A stretch of DNA of 64,000 bases from Rhodobacter ferrooxidans (GTDB taxonomy: Bacteria; Pseudomonadota; Alphaproteobacteria; Rhodobacterales; Rhodobacteraceae), in NCBI RefSeq assembly GCF_000176015.1, contig NZ_ACYY01000001.1, forward strand, positions 186,001 through 250,000. Reading direction: 5' to 3'. This document shows, one piece after another, positions 7,406 to 16,124 of this stretch (positions are counted from its first letter, which is position 1; each line of letters starts with the position of its first letter). The notes beneath the pieces were generated by a model. That model was not told the DNA's origin, ran no database searches, and worked only from the letters and a program-made list of their open reading frames with translations. Both the position numbers and the translations under genes were made by a program.

Positions 7406-9052
7406 GTGGCATCGCTTATTGGGCAATTTGTCCGCAATTTATTGCTGACCAGTTTCGTGTTGGTCTGCGCGTTTGTTTCCCCGGCGGGGGCGGCGCCCTA
7501 TGCGGCCATCGTGATCGACGCCCGCACCGGCGAGACGATCTACGCCAAGAACGCCGACACCCGGCTGCACCCCGCCTCGCTGACCAAGATGCTGACGCTG
7601 TATATCACCTTCGGGGCGATCGAGCGGGGCGAGATCAGCCTTGATACCATGGTCACCGTTTCGAAACATGCGGCGTCCGAGCCGCCGTCGCGGCTTGGCC
7701 TGCGGGCCGGGCAGAAGATCGCGCTGCGCTATCTGATCCGGGCGGCGGCGATCAAGTCCGCCAACGATGCCGCCACCGCCATTGGCGAGGCGGTCGGAGG
7801 ATCGGAAGCCAAGTTCGCCGAGCGGATGAACCGCACCGCCAAGGCGCTGGGGATGCGCAACTCGACCTTTCGCAATGCCAACGGCCTGACCACCCCCGGC
7901 CACATGTCCACCGCGCGCGACATGACCACGCTGGGACGCCACCTGTTCTACGATTTTCCGCAGTATTACAACATCTTCTCGCGCCGCTCGTCGGATGCCG
8001 GCGTGGCGGAAGTGGCCAATACCAACCGTCGGTTTCTGGACATGTATGAAGGTGCCGACGGCATCAAGACCGGCTACACAGCCCCTGCCGGGTTCAACCT
8101 GACGGCCTCGGCGCAACGCGGGAACAAACGGATCATCGCCACGATCTTTGGTGGCACCTCGACGGCAATGCGCAATGCCAAGATGGCCGAACTGCTGGAC
8201 CTCGGCTTTGCTTCGGCCCCGGCCAATGCCGCAGTGCAAGCGCCTGCCGCGCCCGGCTATCAGGCCGATCCTGCCGAGGCACCGGACGAGGAACTGTTGG
8301 CCGACGCCGATGCTGTGGCTGCGGGTAAGACCCTGCGGATTGTCACCACCGTCAGCAATTCGCCTCGCCCACGCGGTCGCCCGGCACCAGCAGCAGCGGC
8401 GGCGGAAGTGGCCGTAGCGGCAATGCAGGACGACATCGCCGGGGCCTTGGCCGAGGCGGCAAGCGCGCCCGCCGAAGCGGTGGACCAAGCTGCTGCGGTG
8501 GTGCCGGTTGCCGAAATGGCCGAAACCGCCCCCCCGGCCCCGGTTGCCGAGCAAGCCGCCCCCGAGATGCAGGTGGCCGATGCCGAAGTTGCCCAGGCAC
8601 CTCTGCCCTTCCAGTTGCTGACGGCCGAAGAGGCCGGTGCCGAGGCCACCAACATCGTCAGCCTGTCCTCTGCCGGGGCCACTACGCCGCGCCCGGCGGC
8701 CAAGCCGGTGCAACTGGCCGCGACCATCATCCACACCGCAACACCGCTTGACGGCACCACCGAGGTTGCCGCGATCCCTTCGGAGCCCGAGGTCGTGACG
8801 CGCATCTCGACCTCTGGCGGGCGGCATTGGGGGGTGAACGTCGGCCGTTTCGCCTCGTCGGCGGCGGCAGAGCGGGCGATGTTCAAGATCGCCCTTTCGG
8901 AAAGCGCCACCCTGAACGACGGGCGGCGCAAGATCGTGCAGAAAAGCGGCGGGTTTGACGCCAATTTCATGGGGCTGAGCCAGGATCAGGCCGATCTGGC
9001 CTGTCGGCGGTTGCAGGCGCGCGGCACCCAGTGCTTCACGATCGGGCCGTGA
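7406..9052 (+). CDS. D-alanyl-D-alanine carboxypeptidase (PBP5/DacF type) with SPOR domain
   Basis: This periplasmic low-molecular-weight penicillin-binding protein trims the terminal D-Ala from peptidoglycan stem peptides. It has 548 residues from a GTG start, with AGGGG about ten bases upstream. A signal peptide runs to about A29. The serine-peptidase motifs are S58-LTK, S118-AN and K221-TG. A long Ala/Pro/Glu-rich linker (about 270-465) follows. A C-terminal SPOR-like domain (WGVNVGRFASSAAAERAM...TQCFTIGP) should bind denuded glycan at the septum. Its stop overlaps the start of the next gene by four bases. Confidence 0.93.
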   Translation: MASLIGQFVRNLLLTSFVLVCAFVSPAGAAPYAAIVIDARTGETIYAKNADTRLHPASLTKMLTLYITFGAIERGEISLDTMVTVSKHAASEPPSRLGLRAGQKIALRYLIRAAAIKSANDAATAIGEAVGGSEAKFAERMNRTAKALGMRNSTFRNANGLTTPGHMSTARDMTTLGRHLFYDFPQYYNIFSRRSSDAGVAEVANTNRRFLDMYEGADGIKTGYTAPAGFNLTASAQRGNKRIIATIFGGTSTAMRNAKMAELLDLGFASAPANAAVQAPAAPGYQADPAEAPDEELLADADAVAAGKTLRIVTTVSNSPRPRGRPAPAAAAAEVAVAAMQDDIAGALAEAASAPAEAVDQAAAVVPVAEMAETAPPAPVAEQAAPEMQVADAEVAQAPLPFQLLTAEEAGAEATNIVSLSSAGATTPRPAAKPVQLAATIIHTATPLDGTTEVAAIPSEPEVVTRISTSGGRHWGVNVGRFASSAAAERAMFKIALSESATLNDGRRKIVQKSGGFDANFMGLSQDQADLACRRLQARGTQCFTIGP

Positions 9053-9729
9053 CGGATTATGTGATCCCCTGCCCGGCGCTGCCCAGCGTGGCAGTGGCGG
9101 GCAGCACCGCGCGTTTCCCGGTGCGGCGCATCTTCTGCGTGGGGCGCAACTATGCCGAACACACGCGCGAGATGGGCCACGACCCGGATGCCGAGCCGCC
9201 GTTCTTCTTCACCAAACCCAATGACGCGCTGGTGCCGGATGGCGCCACCATCGCCTATCCGCCCGCCACCGCCGACCTGCACCACGAGGCCGAACTGGTG
9301 GTGGCCATCGGTCAGGGTGGCAGCAACATCCCCGAGGATCAGGCACTGGCGCATGTCTGGGGCTATGCGCCCGGCAACGACCTGACCCGGCGCGACCTGC
9401 AAGCGGCAGCCAAGGCGGCGCGCAGGCCCTGGGATATGGCGAAAGGCTTTGACGCTTCGGCCGTTGTCGGGGCCTTGCATCCGGCAGTTGGGGCAATTTC
9501 GGGGCGGATCACCTGCCATGTCGATGGCGAATTGCGGCAAGCGGCGGACCTGGCCGAGATGATCTGGCCGGTGCCCGCGATCATCGCCTTCCTGTCGCGG
9601 CTGGTGGCGTTGCAGCCGGGCGATCTGATCTTCACCGGCACACCGGCGGGGGTGGGGCCGATAGCGCCCGGTCAGACCTGCGTGGTGGAAATCGACGGCC
9701 TTGGTCAGGCGCGCGTGACGGTGGTCTAG
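9049..9729 (+). CDS. Fumarylacetoacetate hydrolase-family protein (FAHD1/YcgM-like)
   Basis: This 226-residue protein starts at GTG 9049, overlapping the carboxypeptidase stop (GTGA), so translation is probably coupled. It has the compact FAH fold: FCVGRNYAEH, PFFFTKPNDALVPDG, the metal-binding HHEAELVV, and C-terminal DLIFTGTPAGVGP. Relatives act as acylpyruvate hydrolases or oxaloacetate decarboxylases. The tyrosine-pathway fumarylacetoacetase is a different protein encoded at 55107-56369. The functional link to the cell-wall gene upstream is unclear. Confidence 0.9.
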   Translation: MTDYVIPCPALPSVAVAGSTARFPVRRIFCVGRNYAEHTREMGHDPDAEPPFFFTKPNDALVPDGATIAYPPATADLHHEAELVVAIGQGGSNIPEDQALAHVWGYAPGNDLTRRDLQAAAKAARRPWDMAKGFDASAVVGALHPAVGAISGRITCHVDGELRQAADLAEMIWPVPAIIAFLSRLVALQPGDLIFTGTPAGVGPIAPGQTCVVEIDGLGQARVTVV

Positions 9730-9734
9730 GGCGC

Positions 9735-9779
9735 CAAAAGTTTTAGGAAAACTTTTGCAAAATCCTTCAAAGGATTTTG
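9735..9779. terminator. Double-hairpin bidirectional terminator repeat (copy A)
   Basis: Two perfect 10-bp inverted repeats lie back to back: CAAAAGTTTT/AAAACTTTTG (9735-9757) and CAAAATCCTT/AAGGATTTTG (9758-9779). It sits between convergent genes (FAH-family gene and ccoS). T-rich arms on both strands fit termination in either direction. The same pair occurs in reverse orientation at 35579-35622. Confidence 0.75.
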
Positions 9780-9789
9780 GCTCCCGGAC

Positions 9790-9948
9790 CTACTGCTTGG
9801 GCTTGTCGTCATATTCCTTGGTCAGAATCCGGTTGGCATCGCCCTGCGGGTCGTCGAACTGTTTGGACTTGAGGGCCCAGATAAAGGCGATCAGGCCGAC
9901 GCCCCCCAGGAACAGTGTGGCGGGGATCAGAATACCCAGAATTTCCAT
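9790..9948 (-). CDS. ccoS: cbb3-type cytochrome oxidase assembly protein CcoS
   Basis: This 52-residue single-span membrane protein is needed for cofactor insertion into cbb3 oxidase. The sequence starts MEILGILIPATLFLGGVGL, with one transmembrane helix (about 4-24). The following FIWALKSKQFDDPQGDANRIL matches the CcoS family (short tail with FDD and a small conserved region). ATG 9948 lies four bases after the ccoI stop, and the ribosome-binding sequence AGGTAGAG is formed by the end of ccoI. It is the last gene of ccoGHIS. Confidence 0.93.
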   Translation of the reverse strand: MEILGILIPATLFLGGVGLIAFIWALKSKQFDDPQGDANRILTKEYDDKPKQ

Positions 9949-9952
9949 GTCT

Positions 9953-12169
9953 CTACCTTAACCGCAGCGCGTTCAGCGAAACCGTGATCGACGACAGCGA
10001 CATTGCCAGCGCCGCCGCCAGAGGCGTGGCAAAGCCGGTCAGCGCCAAGGGCACCGCCACCACGTTGTAGATTGCAGAAATCGCGAAGTTTTCCTTGATC
10101 CGCCGCGTCGCCTGCCGCGAGATTCGCACCGCATCGGCAATCGGTGCCATGTCCTGCCCCAGCAGCACGATGTCCGAGGCCACACGGGCAGCATCCAGCG
10201 CCGTGGCCGGGCTGATCGAGACATGGGCGGCGGCAAGGGCGGCGGTGTCGTTCAGCCCGTCTCCGACCATCAGCACCTTGTGGCCCTGCGCGGAAAGCTC
10301 GGCGACGCGGGCGGATTTTTCGGCAGGCAGCGCACCCGCCACCCATTTGGCAATGCCAAGACGCGCGGCCAGATCGGAAACCGCCCCTTCGGCATCGCCC
10401 GAAATCAGCAGCAGGTGCTTGCCCTGTGCTGCCAAAGCCGCCACCGCCAATTCGGCACCGGGACGCAGGCTGTCGGCAAAGGTATAAGCGCGCGGGGCGG
10501 CACCATCGTCCAGGCTCAGGTAGGTTGCGGTCACCGGCAAGGCGCTGCCGCCGCACCATTCGGCGCGGCCCAGCCGCACGGTCCTGCCCTGCCATTGACC
10601 CTCGATGCCATAGCCCGGCACCTCGCGCAGCGCCTCGACCCGCGACGGGGTGACGCCATTTGCCATCGCCGCCGCTGCCAGTGCCACCGCCAGCGGATGC
10701 GACGAGGCCTGGGCCAGCGCAGCGGCGACCGCCAGTTCCGCCTCGGGCTGGCTGTCGAGATTGGTCGGCGCAGGCGTGCCCAGCGTCAGGGTGCCGGTCT
10801 TGTCGAACACCACGGTATCGACCTCGGCCAACCGCTCCAGCGCGGTGCCGTGCTTGATCAGCAGGCCCTTGCGGAACAGCTTGCCAGAGGCCGCCGTCAC
10901 CACCGCAGGCACCGCCAACCCCAGCGCACAGGGGCAGGTGATGATCAGCACCGCCGCCGAAATGTTCACCGAATAGCGCACGTCGCCGCCGGTGATCCAC
11001 ATCCAGGCGCCAAAAGCGCCAAAGGACAGGATGTGAACAGAAGGCGAATAAAGCCGCGCTGCCCGTTCGGCCAGACTGGTATAGCGCGTCTTGGCGCTTT
11101 CAGCGATGGCCACCAGATCGGCCATCCGGTGCAACGAGCTGTCCTTGCCTGCCGCCGTCACCCGCACCAGCAGTGGCCCGGTCAGGTTGACCTCGCCCGC
11201 CGAAACCACGGTGCCCGGCCCGGCAAAGGCGGACAGGCTTTCGCCGGTCAGCAGGGATCGGTCAATCTCGGACGACCCGTCCACCACCACGCCATCCACC
11301 GGCATCCGGCCACCCGGCCGCACCAGCACCTGTTCGCCCACCGCCAGTTCCGAGATCAGCACCACGACCTCGGCACCATCGCGCAGCACGGTGGCGCGCG
11401 GCACCTCCAGCGCTGCCAGTTCCTCAGCCGCCGAACGGGCCACGGCGCGGGTGCGGTGATCCAGATAGCGCCCGGCCAGCAGGAAGAAGGTCAGCATCAC
11501 GGCGGCATCGAAATAGGCATTCTTGCCGGAATAGAAGGTCTCGAACAGCGAGATTGCCGAAGCCAGGATCAGCGCCAGGCTGATCGGCACATCCATCCCC
11601 AGATGGCCCGCGCGCAGCGAGTTCCAGGCATTTCTGAAAAACGGCTGGCCCGCAAAGGCCACGGTCGGCAGGGCGATGGCGGCAGAAATCCAGTGGAACA
11701 TGTCGCGGGTGGCATCTTCGGCCCCTGACCAGACCGCCACCGACAGCAGCATGATGTTCATCATCGAAAAGCCGGCGACGCCCAGCCGCATCAGCAATTC
11801 GCGGCCCTGACGGTCGGTTTCGGTGGCCGACAACAGGCCCGCGTCCAGCTCGTAGGCCTCGTAGCCCAAGCCCTTCAGCGCCACCACCATGTCATCGGCG
11901 GTAACTTCGGGATCGGCCTCGACGCTGACCCGCTTCAGCGTCAGGTTGACCCTGGCCGAGCGCACGCCGGGCAGAGTTTCCAGGCCACTTTCAACTGTTG
12001 AAATACAGGCCGCGCAATGCGCCGCCGGGATCGACAGCATCAGCCGCGCCTGTTGCGGTGCCGCAAGTTCGGCCAGCCGGGCGGCCGAGGGAGCCACATC
12101 GCAGGCCGGGCAGGCCGAGGGCGACACATGGCCCTCGTCTGCGACCTCGATGCGCGCGGCCATCGTCAT
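9953..12169 (-). CDS. ccoI: Copper-translocating P-type ATPase for cbb3 oxidase assembly (CcoI/FixI)
   Basis: CcoI exports copper across the inner membrane for the CuB centre of cbb3 oxidase. The 738-residue protein has an N-terminal CPAC motif and a heavy-metal-associated domain with CAAC (about residue 51). Also present are membrane helices, the ion-binding ITCPCALGL (about 412), the phosphorylation site DKTGTLTLG (about 455) and the hinge GDGLNDTAAL (about 638). The start is ATG 12169 or the in-frame ATG six bases later. It lies three bases downstream of ccoH in the ccoGHIS operon. Confidence 0.96.
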   Translation of the reverse strand: MTMAARIEVADEGHVSPSACPACDVAPSAARLAELAAPQQARLMLSIPAAHCAACISTVESGLETLPGVRSARVNLTLKRVSVEADPEVTADDMVVALKGLGYEAYELDAGLLSATETDRQGRELLMRLGVAGFSMMNIMLLSVAVWSGAEDATRDMFHWISAAIALPTVAFAGQPFFRNAWNSLRAGHLGMDVPISLALILASAISLFETFYSGKNAYFDAAVMLTFFLLAGRYLDHRTRAVARSAAEELAALEVPRATVLRDGAEVVVLISELAVGEQVLVRPGGRMPVDGVVVDGSSEIDRSLLTGESLSAFAGPGTVVSAGEVNLTGPLLVRVTAAGKDSSLHRMADLVAIAESAKTRYTSLAERAARLYSPSVHILSFGAFGAWMWITGGDVRYSVNISAAVLIITCPCALGLAVPAVVTAASGKLFRKGLLIKHGTALERLAEVDTVVFDKTGTLTLGTPAPTNLDSQPEAELAVAAALAQASSHPLAVALAAAAMANGVTPSRVEALREVPGYGIEGQWQGRTVRLGRAEWCGGSALPVTATYLSLDDGAAPRAYTFADSLRPGAELAVAALAAQGKHLLLISGDAEGAVSDLAARLGIAKWVAGALPAEKSARVAELSAQGHKVLMVGDGLNDTAALAAAHVSISPATALDAARVASDIVLLGQDMAPIADAVRISRQATRRIKENFAISAIYNVVAVPLALTGFATPLAAALAMSLSSITVSLNALRLR

Positions 12170-12172
12170 TGG

Positions 12173-12631
12173 TCAGCCCGGCACGCGCAGATAGATGCGC
12201 TGGCTGAACAGCGTGCCATTGGCAGCAATCGCATCGACCCGCAGCAGCCATTTGCCGGGATTAAGGTCCAACGGGGCTTCGAACCCGCCGGACACCAGGG
12301 TGAACTCGGGCCGCTGGTCTTCGCGCGCCTCGGTGGTGCGGCCGACCAGCACGTTCAGCTCTTTCACCTCGGCCGGCAGATCGGCAGAATCGGTGAAGTT
12401 CAGCCGCAGCACCTTGGCTTGCGCGTCATAGGCTGTGGCCAGCGTCCAGCCCAGCGCCAGTTGCGCCGTGCGTTCCTTGTCGAAAGTCTGGCTGGCGACG
12501 TAGGAATTGGCAACCTCCAGCCCCGGAAAGGTAGAGACCGCCTTGAAGGCCAGCGTGAGGTTCACCGCGATGATCAGCCCGAAGGCCCCGGCGAATACCG
12601 CAAAAACGTGGCGTCCGGTGATTTCGGCCAT
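12173..12631 (-). CDS. ccoH: cbb3 oxidase accessory protein CcoH (FixH family)
   Basis: This 152-residue membrane protein stabilises subunits during cbb3 oxidase assembly. It has one N-terminal transmembrane helix (about residues 8-29). The FixH signature NSYVASQTFDKERTAQLALGW follows, then a periplasmic beta-rich domain ending in the family-typical PGKWLLRVDA. ATG 12631 is one base after the ccoG stop, so coupling is likely. An upstream in-frame extension overlaps ccoG and was rejected. Confidence 0.94.
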   Translation of the reverse strand: MAEITGRHVFAVFAGAFGLIIAVNLTLAFKAVSTFPGLEVANSYVASQTFDKERTAQLALGWTLATAYDAQAKVLRLNFTDSADLPAEVKELNVLVGRTTEAREDQRPEFTLVSGGFEAPLDLNPGKWLLRVDAIAANGTLFSQRIYLRVPG

Positions 12632-12632
12632 G

Positions 12633-14063
12633 TCAGTCGTCCTTCCCGTTGAAGATGGTGTCATGGTGGACACGGGTGGTGCCACCAACATCTTCGACCC
12701 AGATATCCAGTTCGGTGCGGTCGGACTTGGCCGCTTCGCTGCCCGGTGCCGCCTCGACATACAGCCGCTGCGACAGGGTTTCGTTGGCGGGGACCATCAC
12801 GGTCGTGCCTTCCAGACCTTCCAGCCGGACCGACACATCGGCATCCGAGATCACCGAAACCGCAAAGTTGCGGTCCTGCCCCAGCTTGTTGCGCAACCGC
12901 ATGTCATAGGTATTGCGGATGCCGCCGTCCGACAAGGTGACGTAAAGCGGATTGCGCACCGGCGTCACGTTCAGCGCCATGTCGGCGCGCACGAACAGCG
13001 CCACCGTCAGCGCGATGCCGATCCCCGACCACAGCACGGTATAAAGAATGGTGCGCGGGCGGAAGACATGTTTCCAAACCGATTTCGGCGGATTTCCGGC
13101 GCGTTCGGCGGTCTCGTCGGTCAGCGCCATATAGCTGATCAGGCCACGCGGCTTGCCGATCTTGTCCATGATGTCGTCGCAGGCGTCGATGCACAGCGCG
13201 CAGGTGATGCAGGCCAGTTGCTGGCCGTTGCGGATGTCGATCCCCATCGGGCAGACGTTGACGCAGGCCATGCAGTCGATGCAGTCGCCCTGGTTCGGAA
13301 CGATCTCGCCCTTGTGCAACTTGCCGCGCGGCTCGCCCCGCCACGAGCGGTAGGCGACGGTCAGGCTGTCCTCGTCCAGCATGGCGGCCTGAATCCGCGG
13401 CCACGGGCAGGCATAGATGCAGATCTGTTCGCGGAAAAAGCCTGCCAGAAAGAAGGTGGTTGCGGTCAGCACGGCGATGGTGATGTAGGCGACGGGTGCG
13501 GCGTTCAGGGTCAGCAGATCGACCATCAGGGTCGGCGCGTCGGCAAAATAGAACACCCAGGCACCGCCGGTGCCGAGGGCGATCAACATCCAGATCGTCC
13601 ATTTCACCAGGCTTTTGCGGATCTTTTCGCCGTTCCATTTCTGCCGGTGCAGCCGCAGGCGGGCGTTGCGGTCGCCCTCGACCCAGCGCTCGACCAGAAT
13701 GAAGAGGTCAGTCCAGACGGTTTGCGGGCAGGCATAGCCGCACCAAACCCGGCCCGCAGCCGAGGTGAACAGGAACAGCCCCAGCCCGGCCATGATCAGC
13801 AGGCCCGCGACAAAGTAGAACTCGTGCGGCCATATCTCGATGACGAAGAAAAAGAACCGGCGGTTGGCGATATCCAGCAGCACGGCCTGATCGGGCAGGT
13901 TCGGCCCGCGGTCCCAGCGCAGCCAGGGGGTGATGTAGTAAAGCCCCAGCATGACGGTCAGCAGCCACCATTTCAGGGTGCGGAAGCGACCGGAAACGCG
14001 GCGTGGATAAATCGGTTCGCGTGCCGAATACAGGGCATCTGGTTGGGTATCGGGGGCTGTCAC
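12633..14063 (-). CDS. ccoG: Cytochrome c oxidase accessory protein CcoG (RdxA/RdxB-like)
   Basis: CcoG is a membrane iron-sulfur protein linked to cuprous-copper handling and cbb3 oxidase biogenesis. It has 476 residues, about five membrane spans, and two 4Fe-4S cluster motifs, CIDCMACVNVCPMG and CITCALCIDACD (about residues 257-293). A C-terminal Ig-like domain follows. The GTG start at 14063 is supported by GGAG eight bases upstream. It is the first gene of ccoGHIS. A weak FnrL-like box (14123-14136) lies at class II distance from a possible CATAAG -10. Confidence 0.95.
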   Translation of the reverse strand: MTAPDTQPDALYSAREPIYPRRVSGRFRTLKWWLLTVMLGLYYITPWLRWDRGPNLPDQAVLLDIANRRFFFFVIEIWPHEFYFVAGLLIMAGLGLFLFTSAAGRVWCGYACPQTVWTDLFILVERWVEGDRNARLRLHRQKWNGEKIRKSLVKWTIWMLIALGTGGAWVFYFADAPTLMVDLLTLNAAPVAYITIAVLTATTFFLAGFFREQICIYACPWPRIQAAMLDEDSLTVAYRSWRGEPRGKLHKGEIVPNQGDCIDCMACVNVCPMGIDIRNGQQLACITCALCIDACDDIMDKIGKPRGLISYMALTDETAERAGNPPKSVWKHVFRPRTILYTVLWSGIGIALTVALFVRADMALNVTPVRNPLYVTLSDGGIRNTYDMRLRNKLGQDRNFAVSVISDADVSVRLEGLEGTTVMVPANETLSQRLYVEAAPGSEAAKSDRTELDIWVEDVGGTTRVHHDTIFNGKDD

Positions 14064-14122
14064 GGGTGGTCTCCGGTCATCATTTGGGTCGGCACTTATG
14101 CTGCCGCTGCAATCAATATATC

Positions 14123-14136
14123 TTGACCTGAAATGA
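14123..14136. promoter_or_regulatory. Weak FnrL-like box upstream of ccoG
   Basis: TTGACCTGAAATGA has one perfect half (TTGAC) and one poor half. Read from its centre in the ccoG direction, a CATAAG -10-like hexamer lies about 30 bases away. That is the spacing expected for an FNR site centred near -41.5. The surrounding bases (14117-14160) are unusually AT-rich for this window. Confidence 0.35.
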
Positions 14137-14253
14137 ATAGATATTCACGATATCCTATATGTTGCGACACTTAGGCCTGTGCCAGCGCCGCCGCAAGAAG
14201 GAAAGACCACCAACACCTCAGCAATGCGCGAAAAGGTCAGGGATGCCGTTGTG

Positions 14254-14283
14254 TGCCCGAGGCGAAACCATCCGCCTCGGGCA
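14254..14283 (-). terminator. Hairpin downstream of ccoP
   Basis: A perfect 11-bp inverted repeat, TGCCCGAGGCG / CGCCTCGGGCA, with an 8-base loop begins nine bases after the ccoP stop. It separates ccoNOQP from ccoGHIS and probably ends or stabilises ccoNOQP mRNA. There is no strong U-run, so it may be an mRNA-protecting stem rather than a full terminator. Confidence 0.65.
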
Positions 14284-14291
14284 ACGCTTCT

Positions 14292-15164
14292 TTATTCGCC
14301 GCCACCCAGACCGTGGACATAGACCGCAACCGAACGGATGTCGGCCTCGGAAAGCCGCGGGCTCCAGTTCGGCATCACGCCATAGCGGGCGTAGGTTACC
14401 GTCGCCGTCAGGGTATCGACATCGCCACCGTAAAGCCAGATCGCGTCGGTCAGGTTCGGAGCACCGAAGTCGCGGCCCCCCTTGCCGTCATCGCCGTGGC
14501 AGGCGTTGCAGCCGTTATCGACATACAGCGTCGCACCGGCCGCCGCGGCAGTCGCGTCATGCTCCTGCCCCGAGATGTTGCGCACATGCTGCACCAGCTG
14601 GCCGATTTCCTCGGGGCTGAGCAGTTCGCCAAAGGCCGGCATCTGCGAGAACCGGGCATCCGCGTCGGTCGTATTGCGGATACCGTGGGTCACGGTGGTG
14701 TGGATCGCCTCGATATCGCCGCCCCACAGCCAGTCGTTGTCCAAAAGGTTGGGATAACCCTTGCCAACCACACCAGCAGCGCCCGAGCCATGGCACGCGA
14801 TGCAATGGGTGCGGAACACCGCAGCCCCGGCGTTCTTGGCATAGGCCACCAGTTCGGGGTCAGCCTCGATCGCCGTCAGATCGGCGGCCACCAGCTTTTC
14901 GCGGATGGCGGCATTGGCGTCGCTGAACTTCTGGATATCGGCATCGACGTCAGCCCGGGTGGACCAGCCCAGCATGCCGGGCGTTGCTGCGGTTCTCATT
15001 GGCCAGGCCGGATAGGCCACGCAATAACCGACGGCGAACAGGATGCAGACGTAGAATGTCCACACCCACCAGCGCGGCAACGGGTTGTTAAGCTCCTCGA
15101 TGCCGTCCCAGCTGTGACCGGTGGTCTGCACCTCGCCGGGTTTGTTAGGTTTTCTCTCGCTCAT
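14292..15164 (-). CDS. ccoP: cbb3-type cytochrome c oxidase subunit III (diheme)
   Basis: CcoP is the membrane-anchored diheme c subunit that takes electrons into cbb3 oxidase. The protein is 290 residues from ATG 15164 (AGGAGG seven bases upstream). An N-terminal membrane anchor WWVWTFYVCILFAVGYCVAYP is followed by two cytochrome c domains, with heme sites CIACH (about 121) and CNACH (about 220). Axial-methionine regions SQMPAFG and YGVMPNW are visible. The start overlaps the ccoQ stop (ATGA). Confidence 0.96.
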   Translation of the reverse strand: MSERKPNKPGEVQTTGHSWDGIEELNNPLPRWWVWTFYVCILFAVGYCVAYPAWPMRTAATPGMLGWSTRADVDADIQKFSDANAAIREKLVAADLTAIEADPELVAYAKNAGAAVFRTHCIACHGSGAAGVVGKGYPNLLDNDWLWGGDIEAIHTTVTHGIRNTTDADARFSQMPAFGELLSPEEIGQLVQHVRNISGQEHDATAAAAGATLYVDNGCNACHGDDGKGGRDFGAPNLTDAIWLYGGDVDTLTATVTYARYGVMPNWSPRLSEADIRSVAVYVHGLGGGE

Positions 15165-15376
15165 TTCCAAGCCTCCTTGGATTGGGGGCCACTTTTTGCT
15201 TCCACAGGATCCCGGGCGGGCCGGGTTTCGTTGCGGAAAATCGAGGTTGCAACTTCGTCATGGACGGGGCGGCTGCCCGGGCGGAAGGCCCAGACCACCA
15301 CGCCCAGGAAGAACGTCACCATCACCAGCAGCACCCAACTGTCTGCAAGCTCGCGCAGGAAGGTGTAGGTTTCCAT
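15161..15376 (-). CDS. ccoQ: cbb3-type cytochrome c oxidase subunit CcoQ
   Basis: CcoQ is a 71-residue single-span subunit that stabilises the cbb3 complex. It has one hydrophobic helix (WVLLVMVTFFLGVVVWAF, about 14-31), then RPGSRPVHDEVATSIFRNE, typical of CcoQ/FixQ. A GGGGGG stretch lies four bases before the ATG. It lies between ccoO (10 bases away) and ccoP (four-base overlap), the conserved order of the operon. Confidence 0.94.
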   Translation of the reverse strand: METYTFLRELADSWVLLVMVTFFLGVVVWAFRPGSRPVHDEVATSIFRNETRPARDPVEAKSGPQSKEAWK

Positions 15377-15386
15377 CTTTCCCCCC

Positions 15387-16112
15387 TTACCGGCTGGCTA
15401 CGGGCGTGAAGGTCGAGAAATCGACCAGCGTGCCCAGCATTTGCAGATAAGCGATCAGCGCATCCATTTCGGTCAACGCCGGCTGGCCATCGAAGTTGCG
15501 GGTCTGCGCCTTGGGATAGCGCGCCAGCAGGGCTTCGGTGTCGCCGTCGGTTTCCGCCTGAACGGTAAAGTCGGCAACCGCGTTTTCCATCATCTCGTCG
15601 GTGTAGGGAACGCCGACCATCCGATGGGTGGCCATGATCTCCTGGATATACTTGCCGTCGATGTCCTTGTTCGCCAGGAAGCCGTATTTCGGCATGATCG
15701 ATTCCGGCACCACCGACTGCGGGTTGGTCAGGTGATCCACCTGCCAGCTGTCAGAGTAACGGCCACCCACGCGGGCCAGATCCGGCCCGGTGCGCTTCGA
15801 TCCCCATTGGAACGGATGGTCATACATCGATTCCGCAGCCAGACTGTAATGGCCGTAACGCTCGACTTCGTCGCGCAGCGGCCGGATCATCTGGCTGTGG
15901 CAGTTGTAGCACCCCTCGCGGATGTAGATGTCGCGCCCCGCCAGTTCGAGCGGCGAATAGGGACGCATCCCCTCGACCTTCTCGATGGTGTTTTCCAGAT
16001 AGAACAGCGGCACGATCTGAACCAGACCGCCGATGGTCACCACCAGAAGGCTCAACACCATAAGCAGGGTGGCGTTGGTCTCGATGATCTTGTGTTTGTC
16101 AAGAAAAGCCAT
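15387..16112 (-). CDS. ccoO: cbb3-type cytochrome c oxidase subunit II (monoheme)
   Basis: CcoO is the 241-residue monoheme c subunit that passes electrons to the catalytic subunit. It has an N-terminal membrane helix (about 15-38), then the heme motif [12 protein letters not shown] (about 67-78). The [15 protein letters not shown] and [10 protein letters not shown] stretches (probable axial methionine) are also present. It starts 12 bases downstream of ccoN. All family landmarks and the usual length are present. Confidence 0.96.
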   Translation of the reverse strand: MAFLDKHKIIETNATLLMVLSLLVVTIGGLVQIVPLFYLENTIEKVEGMRPYSPLELAGRDIYIREGCYNCHSQMIRPLRDEVERYGHYSLAAESMYDHPFQWGSKRTGPDLARVGGRYSDSWQVDHLTNPQSVVPESIMPKYGFLANKDIDGKYIQEIMATHRMVGVPYTDEMMENAVADFTVQAETDGDTEALLARYPKAQTRNFDGQPALTEMDALIAYLQMLGTLVDFSTFTPVASR

Positions 16113-16124
16113 GATTTCCTCCGC

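Noticed and set aside
13153-13353. Cys/Met-rich plus-strand frame opposite the ccoG ferredoxin region
   Set aside because: Codon shadow of the CxxCxxC motif; no start signal and the sense gene is unambiguous.
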